A program made the position numbers and the translations under genes. A stretch of 64,000 nt of DNA, from positions 12,127,060 through 12,191,059 of the forward strand of contig CM057225.1 in the NCBI GenBank assembly GCA_029891385.1, read 5' to 3'. Positions 58,467-64,000 of the stretch are shown one piece after another; position 1 is the stretch's first letter, and each line of letters starts with the position of its first letter. Below the pieces are notes generated by a model, which worked only from the letters and a program-made list of their open reading frames with translations, did no database searches and was not told the DNA's origin. The stretch is from Erythroxylum novogranatense. Lineage: Eukaryota > Streptophyta > Magnoliopsida > Malpighiales > Erythroxylaceae.

Positions 58467-59142
58467 CTGAGGAGGGAAAAACGATGAGTTGAGCTATACA
58501 GCTCAGTGGCTAAGATATTTATAGCCATTGGCAAGAAGCCACACAGTCCAACATATATATGAACATTCATATAGGCATACACTTCCTATCTTAATCTAGC
58601 AATGAAAGTTTCGCATTTACAATTCCAATTCACATTTCATCATTCAATATCACATAGAACATATTGGATGTAATTTAATATCAAAACATAACACTCAAAT
58701 CACCTCATAACTTAACACATCAAAATGCAAATGCACAAACAATTGGCTCGAGGGCTCTATGGAACAACACAGAGAAACTGAAGTTTACTTCATGAATGAA
58801 ACGAGTCCACTTTTCGAATCTCATGAGCCACAAGTGGGTTGCCTTGAGAAGGCTTTATGTTGACGTGAACGTAACTATGAAACGGTTCCTCTCTCACTCA
58901 AACACAATCAAAGCTCATGCTCAATTCCATCATTCATAATTTCATATTCTTATGTTTTTTCTTCTTTCCATTCAATCAAAATGTCATGACACAATTCAAT
59001 GACATAACATGATCACACATCTTTCAATGCATAACATAACATAAAACACATCATAGCAATTCACAATTTATCAATTCAAGCATATATATACACACATATG
59101 CACATTGCCCATTTACACAATAACCATAAATATTTTACCCAC
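58467..59142 (-). other. Putative leader intron in element E 5' LTR
   Basis: Minus strand: ATTATAAG followed by GTGGGTAAAATATTTATG; ends TTTTTCCCTCCTCAG followed by GTGCAGAAC. Length 676. Same layout as A. Confidence 0.53.
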
Positions 59143-59919
59143 CTTATAATTCTTGAAAAATCCAAACTCAATTGTGTCCTTCCTCTTGCTCTTGCATAGG
59201 TTGTTCTTGATTTCCTAACACAATCAAAATTCTCATTCAATTTCAATTCAAATGGAAATCCCCCAAAACTTCAAACTCACAACAAATGAAATAATTGCTA
59301 AATTGGGTTTCCCATTAACTTACCCATGGTCTACCTAGGAAGGAAAACCCAAAACCTAGCTTAGAAACCCATAAAAATCAAATGGGTCTCTCAATCATCT
59401 TCTTCCTCCAAAACTCCTTTCTCTCACTAAAACTTATTCATTCTTAACACAATAGCCCATTTCTTTACTAAAACAAGAAGAAGCTGCTAAACTCACCTTA
59501 AGAAGCTTGATTTCCTCTTCTTCCCACGATTTTTCCTTTCTTTTTTTAGTTTTTTTTCAATTTTTCTTCTCTTCTTTTCCTTCTCTAATGTTTTTTTCTC
59601 TTCTCTCTATGGCTTTTCACGATTCTTCCTCCCTTCTTCTAATTTTAAGAGACCACTTAGCTTCTTTCTTCCAATTATGCCCTTCCTTAGTCTTGTTCTC
59701 CCAATTTTGCCCTTCTTTTGTTTTTTATGGCTCTACTCCTTTAATCTACTTAATACTACATTAATTTTAACTAAGTTCCAATCTTTCCATCAAATTTTCA
59801 ATCTTTATCCATACCTACTAAATTAATGACCCAATTTTAAAAATAATAATTAAACAAACAAGCAAGCATGTATAAATCATAAAATTAATAAGAAATTTAG
59901 AAAAATTAAGATCCAACAG

Positions 59920-60726
59920 TTTGAGCATGAACGAGCGTGTGGTTATATTAGACATTTTGTTAATGATAACGTGTGCAATCACATTTGTAACGAGACTCAT
60001 GCAAGAAAGCTTTGGAATAAACTGGAGTAGTTGTATGATTCAAAGATCGGTAACAACAAATTGTTTTATCTGACAAAATTGATGAAGGTAAAATACCAGG
60101 AGGGTACTTCTGTAATTGATTATTTAAAAAATGTGGAAGAGATGATTGATCAGTTATCAAAGATGGGCATAAAGTTTGACGACAAGGTGATTGCTCTAAT
60201 GGTGCTAGCTTCATCACCAGAGTCTTGGAATACTTTGAAGGTGTCTTTGAAAAATACTACACTAAATGATGTATTAAATATGGAGTCTATTAAAAGCAGT
60301 ATACTAAATGATGAGATGAGACGTAAATCACAATCTGCAATCTCTTCATCATATTAAGATGTTCTGCTTACAAGAGGAAGGAGTTAATCTAGAAGTCCAA
60401 CGTCCAGAGACAAGAGCAATGAAAAGTCAAACAGATATGCAAATGTGAAATGCCATTATTGCAAAAAGAAAGGCCACATCATGAAATTTTGCCGAAAGTT
60501 GAAGGAAAAAGGCAAAGATGTGAAGAAAGATGAAAGCAGTGATAATGAACAAAGTAACATTGTTAATGTATTCAACCTTGTTATTGATACAAAGATAGTC
60601 AGCCTGATGTCGCAAGAAACAAATTGGATAGTTGACAATGGAGCTACTGTTCATGTTACATCTCACAGATATTTTTTTCATCCTACACACCTGGGAATTA
60701 TAGCATTGTTAAGATGGCAAACTTAA
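59920..60726 (+). pseudogene. Element K gag and protease start
   Basis: One frame from 59920 to 60726 with three stops (60028, 60355, 60385). Gag core: HARKLWNKLE, stop, LYDSKIGNNKLFYLTKLMKV, YQEGTSVIDYLKNVEEMIDQ. Zinc knuckle CHYCKKKGHIMKFC (about 60451-60492) is CX2CX4HX4C. The protease motif at about 60625-60665 reads WIVDNGATVHVTS; copia proteases have D(S)GA, so the Asp is kept and Ser is Asn. Frame is lost after PTHLGI near 60700. Confidence 0.88.
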
Positions 60727-61365
60727 ATCTGTCAAATATTGTTGGTAAAGGAGATATTTCTTTAGAGACAGTGAATGGTTCAAGACTGTTGCTGAAAGAT
60801 GACAGGTACATTCCTGATATACATCTGAATTTGATTTATGTAAATAGGCTAGATAATGAAGGTTTCTGAAATACTTTCGGAAATAGAAAATGGAAGCTTA
60901 CTAAGGGCTCCTTAGTAGTGGCCAGAGGTAGTGCATTCGAACAGACAATGGCAAAGAGTGTATCATATTATTTGATGCTTACTATAAAGAGCATGGTATT
61001 CAACATCAAATGACACCACCAAAAATACTGCAATTGAATGGCGTGGCTGAGAGGATGAATAGGAATTTAATGGAAAGAGTCAGATGCCTACTTTCACATT
61101 CAAAGTTTCTTAAAGCAATTTGGGGTAAAGCTTTACTTGCAGCTATGTATGCAATAAATCATTCACCATGTGTTCCTTTACAGTATAAAGTTCCAGAAAA
61201 GGTGTGGTCAGGAAAGGATGTTTCCTATGATCATTAACGAGTCTTTAGTTGCAAGGCCTTTATCCATATTCCTAAAGATGAAAGAAAAAACTTGATGTCA
61301 AAACACGACAGTGTGTATTCATTGGCTATGGTCAAGATCAATTTGGCTATAGGTTTTATGATCTG
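60727..61365 (+). pseudogene. Element K integrase, internally deleted
   Basis: After the protease remnant, RKWKLTKGSLVVARG (about 60885-60930) is the GAG-pre-integrase end. It is followed at once by IRTDNGKEC (about 60936-60962), which carries the second catalytic Asp, so the zinc-binding domain and first Asp are missing. Then MTPPKILQLNGVAERMNRNL with the catalytic Glu, LLAAMYAINHSPC and VPEKVWSGKDVSYDH, a TAA at 61235, and shifted remnants of the integrase C-terminus to about 61365. Confidence 0.87.
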
Positions 61366-62438
61366 ATGCAGAAAAGACTTATCAGGAGTCATGATGCTAT
61401 GTTTATTGAAGATATCAACAAGGCAAAGAAGGAAGTTCCAAGCTCTGATGATGACTCAACAAGCTTCCGATTGAGTCCTCCAACAGTGGTGTCAAGACAA
61501 GTTGGAGATGAAGTGCAGAATGATCAACTAGAAGCTGATAATATAAATGCTTCCAATAAAGTTGAACCAGAGGATGATGATGGTGTTCACATTCAACCAC
61601 CAGCACCTGAAGATTCTCCAGTCCCATTACGAAGATCTAGTAGAAATAGACAACCATCTACTAGATATCCGGTTGATCAGTATGTAATGCTGACTGATGG
61701 GGGAGAACCAGAAAGCTTTGATGATTCCATAAATGATGAACACAAGAAGAAATGGAAAGAAGTCATGCAAGACGAGATGAAATCCTTGCATGAGAATAAA
61801 ACATTCGAGCTGGTGAAGTTGCTAGAAGGCAAAAGAGCATTGAAGAATAAATGGGTGTTCATAATCAAGCATGAAGAAAACAACGGCCATCCTTGATGCA
61901 AAACAAGATTAGTGGTCAAACGATTCAGCCAAAAGAAGGTTAATTTTTACCAGTGGTGAAAATGACATCCATACATATAATGCTAGGGTTAGTAGCAAGT
62001 TTTAATCTGGAGGTTGAATAAATGGATGTCAAAACTGCCTTCCTACATAGGGATTTGGAAGAAGAGATATACATGGAGCAGCCAAAAGGTTTCGTGAAAA
62101 AGGGGAAAGAAGACTATGTTTGTAGACTAAAGAAGAGTCTATATGGTCTAAAACAGGCACCAAGATAGTGGTACAAGAAGTTCGAGTACGTTATGGAGGA
62201 GTAAGGCTATAAGAAGACTACTTCATATCACTGTGTATTCGTGAAAAAATTCTCTGATGATGATTTCATTATTTTATTGCTCTATGTGGATGATATGTTG
62301 ATTGTTTATAAGAATGTTTCTAGGATTAACAATCTGAAGAAACAGCTGGATATGTCTTTTGCCATGAAAGACTTGGGAACAACAAAGTAGATTCTTGGCA
62401 TGTAGATTATTAGAGATAGAAGCATCAAGAAACTATGA
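61366..62438 (+). pseudogene. Element K reverse transcriptase
   Basis: Open to 61896: an acidic linker, RRSSRNRQPSTRYPVDQYVM, KKWKEVMQDEMKSLHENKTF and GKRALKNKWVF. After a stop and shifts: [30 protein letters not shown], a stop at a Trp/Gln position, and the catalytic LLYVDDMLIVYKN with YVDD at 62283-62294. Further stops at about 62388, 62404 and 62436. The active-site residues remain, but no uninterrupted RT can be made. Confidence 0.9.
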
Positions 62439-63130
62439 TTGTCACAAGAGAAGTATATTGATAAAGTACTTCAGAGATTCAAACTGGACAAAGCTAAAGT
62501 AGTTAGTTTTCCTCTTGCTAATTACTTTAAATTGAGTTACAAAGAGTGCCTTTCTACAAATGAAGAGAAGGAAGAAATGTCCAGAGTTCCATATGCTTCA
62601 GCAGTTCGAAGTTTGATGTATGCCATGGTTTGTACACGGGCAGATATTGCTCATGCAGTTGGAGTTGTGAGTCGTTTCCTTTCAAATCCTGGAAAGGAAT
62701 ATTGGGCTGCAATCAAGTGGATTCTCAGGTATCTTCGAGAGTCCTCCAAAATATGTTTATGTTTTGAAAGAACAGAACCTGTATTAGCTAGTTACATAAA
62801 TACAGATATAGTTGGGGATGTTGACTCGAGAAAGTCTACATCAGGTTACTTGATTATTTTTGCAGGGGGAGCTGTGGCATGGCAATCAAAATTACAGAAG
62901 TGTATTGCACTTTTTACAACTGAAGCAGAGTTTATTGCAGTAATGGAAGCCTATAAGGAGTTGTTATGGATGAAAAAGTTCTTTAATGAACTTGGTATTA
63001 AACAAGAACAGTATCAATTGTTTTGTAACAATCAGAGTGCCATTAACCTTGGTAAGAATGCCTCTTTTCACTAACGATCAAAATTGATATGAGATATCAC
63101 TGGATCAGAGATGTGGTGGAGACGAAACAA
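62439..63130 (+). pseudogene. Element K RT end and RNase H
   Basis: The longest intact stretch of K (212 codons). It starts SQEKYIDKVLQRFKLDKAKV, then SAVRSLMYAMVCTRADIAHA, WILRYLRESS, the RNase H motifs RKSTSGYLIIFAGGAVAWQS and CIALFTTEAEFIAVMEAYKE, and FCNNQSAINLGKNASFH. A stop at 63072 is followed by shifted C-terminal remnants (IYTDENRLDMLTNIIPKGKF at about 63149-63208). The usual first Asp of RNase H (YTDAD) reads INTDIVGD here. Confidence 0.9.
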
Positions 63131-63251
63131 TTACAGTTAGAAAAGATCTATACTGATGAAAATAGATTAGACATGTTAACCAATATTATACCAAAAGGTA
63201 AGTTCTAGTATTGTCAATCAGTAGTAAGCTTGATAGAACCCTCCATGTAAT

Positions 63252-63260
63252 GAGGGGGAG
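63252..63260 (+). other. Element K polypurine tract
   Basis: GAGGGGGAG, four bases before the LTR edge. Confidence 0.85.
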
Positions 63261-63263
63261 ATT

Positions 63264-63721
63264 TATTGGATATAAGTCCCTCTCACATGGAGGGAATCCA
63301 TGTCCACAATAGCGACACCAAGCATGCCGTATTATTTGAAATAAATGAAAACAGACAGCTGCTTTGCAACTGTCTCACTCGGTGGAGTGCCTATATAAGG
63401 CACTCCCTACTTCATACCAAAGTACAGAAAAATAGAGAACAAAACCAGAGCAAAATAATGTTATGAAGTTAGGAAAATTTTTCTTAAAGGGTTGGTGAGT
63501 GACAAAATAGTGAGATTAGTATTTTTAAGTTGGGAAACACCTTATAAACTACTATTTTGGTTTTATCTCTGTATACCTACAATTTATAATAGTAGAAGAA
63601 ATATTCTGAGTTTTGTTCGTGGACGTAACCCAAAGTTAAGGATGAACCACGTTAAATATTCTGTGTCTATTTTACTCATTTTATTATTCCTTTTCACAAA
63701 ATATACCCGCTGTGTCCAACA
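63264..63721 (+). repeat. Element K 3' LTR, 458 bp
   Basis: Starts TATTGGATATAAGTCC, where TGTTGG would be expected, and ends GTGTCCAACA, the inverted complement of the expected start. Size is typical of Tnt1-like LTRs. TATA box at 63392-63398 within a perfect inverted repeat. A second inverted repeat, ACATGGA/TCCATGT, lies near 63285-63303. The 3' edge rests on the terminal motif only, as no second LTR is in the window. Confidence 0.78.
63384..63406 (+). promoter_or_regulatory. TATA box inside a perfect inverted repeat, element K LTR
   Basis: GGAGTGCC, then TATATAA, then GGCACTCC: eight-base arms with the TATA box as the whole loop. The position, about 130 bases into a 458-bp LTR, fits the promoter of a copia LTR. 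Confidence 0.7.
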
Positions 63722-64000
63722 AAGACTGCTTTTGTTAGAACTTTCTCTTTCCCATTTGTCTACATTATATCTCTCCGACTGATGGGATTTGGAAATAAAG
63801 AAATTATTTTTGCTTGTATACGTATATATTAACTCTAATTCAAATTTTTATTTAAAAACCAAGCTTAGCTTTCCCATATTGCCTGTTCTTCCTATTCTGC
63901 TTTTATCTTCCTAATCTCTATTTCAATAATTAATCAATTAGTTAAAAAGAAAAAACGTTAAAAATACAGGCAAAAAGTTGACCGAGCCAAAAAAAAGACC
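63722..64000. other. Unassigned AT-rich flank of element K
   Basis: No coding similarity, LTR edge or repeat from elsewhere in the window is recognised. It may be host DNA or another, older element. If K is inserted here, its target duplication should begin AAGAC. Confidence 0.5.

Larger units (their letters stand above)
5501..59918 (-). mobile_element. Element E, Ty3/gypsy chromovirus, fragmented by later insertions
   Basis: Read on the minus strand, segments give: 5' LTR (59918-51963, interrupted by H), degenerate primer site, gag N-terminus (51800-51326), gag middle (48311-48247), gag C-terminus, zinc knuckles and protease (36781-35663), reverse transcriptase (31988-30835), RNase H (30834-30253), integrase (6772-5913) and the integrase C-terminal segment (5642-5501). 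LARD1 interrupts the rest and the 3' LTR is off the window. Removing J, G, F, A and the 270-bp element restores a continuous coding frame at each junction. Leader and LTR features place E in the same broad family as A. E itself lies in copia element K at 59918/59919. Many stops replace Trp codons, so it is not functional. Confidence 0.85.
51963..59918 (-). repeat. Element E 5' LTR, split by solo LTR H
   Basis: Inner edge TGTTGGGCCCCGTC at 51963, outer edge ATCCAACA at 59918; blocks 51963-52908 and 58331-59918 total about 2.5 kb. Class II: donor at 59142, acceptor at 58467 and a diverged block at 58804-58854 match A in reverse. The + strand around 58450-58510 mirrors 8100-8160 of A. The inner block has two GTCCGTTAAATGGAC hairpins (near 52442 and 52507) where A has its GC island. 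Confidence 0.82.
59919..63721 (+). mobile_element. Element K, Ty1/copia (Tnt1/Tork-like), right part
   Basis: Gag, protease, integrase, RT and RNase H in copia order (IN before RT), then a polypurine tract and 3' LTR. E is inserted at its 59919 edge, so the 5' LTR and gag start lie outside the window on the left, if still present. Residues such as LYVDDMLIV, MVCTRADIAHAVGVVSRFLS and AWQSKLQKCIALFTTEAEFI place it near Tnt1-like copia elements of dicots; clade is by recollection of motifs, not a search. Multiple stops and an integrase deletion make it inactive. Confidence 0.9.

Noticed and set aside
59507..59764. Open frame of 85 codons, Ser/Phe/Leu-rich
   Set aside because: Pyrimidine-rich stretch of the E 5' LTR read antisense; signal-peptide-like look is a composition effect.

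Overview
This 64 kb window is plant nuclear DNA made almost entirely of nested LTR retrotransposons. I see no host gene, no bacterial or organellar gene and no structural RNA gene. The plant assignment rests on primer-binding sites of the initiator-Met (TGGTATCAGAGC) and Asp (TGGCGCC...) types, Ty3/gypsy pol with the plant chromovirus tail, an Athila-type gag-protease element and a Tnt1/Tork-like copia element. The species cannot be named. All pol genes are broken by stops and frameshifts; many stops sit at expected Trp codons.

The window reads as one insertion stack. The base is copia element K (+), of which only the right part (59919-63721) is visible. Ty3/gypsy element E (-) starts at 59918 inside K and runs leftward past position 1; its 3' LTR is outside the window. 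E was then hit by: LARD1 (+, non-autonomous, 1-5500, left LTR cut by the window edge); a 270-bp inverted-repeat element (5643-5912); gypsy element A (+, 6773-30252); solo LTR F (-, 31989-35662); solo LTR G (-, 36782-48246); solo LTR J (-, 48312-51325); and solo LTR H (-, 52909-58330, in E's own 5' LTR). Second-level insertions are B (-, 8344-16454, in the 5' LTR of A), D (+, 18146-26651, in the interior of A) and C (-, 36981-44739, in G). Five-base target duplications support eight of these: TGTCA (270-bp element), AATAT (A), ATGCA (B), ATATT (F), CTTCA (G), CTCCT (C), AAAAT (H) and CATAG/CACAG (J). Removing the 270-bp element, A, F, G and J restores continuous gag or pol reading in E, an independent check.

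The gypsy LTRs fall into two groups. Class I (LARD1, D, J, F) starts TGTAACATCC or similar and has a GTGAGTAAC splice-donor-like site. Class II (A, E, G, H) starts TGTTGGGCCCC or similar and has a GTGGGTAAC-like site. In both, the donor is followed about 0.6-0.9 kb later (2.1 kb in H) by a pyrimidine-rich (C/T)AG acceptor, so the LTR appears to carry a leader intron. Class I introns hold an array of small hairpins with covarying stems in D, J and F; class II introns hold a conserved block of about 45 bases. The LTRs also carry a module repeated at about 180-bp spacing and an island of short palindromes whose core differs between elements. The Athila-type elements B and C have a separate set of covarying hairpins.

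Nothing here is likely to be autonomous: LARD1 has no coding capacity, B is a tandemly amplified remnant, C has only gag and protease, A lacks almost all of gag-pol, and D and K are decayed. The interest lies in the non-coding LTR architecture.
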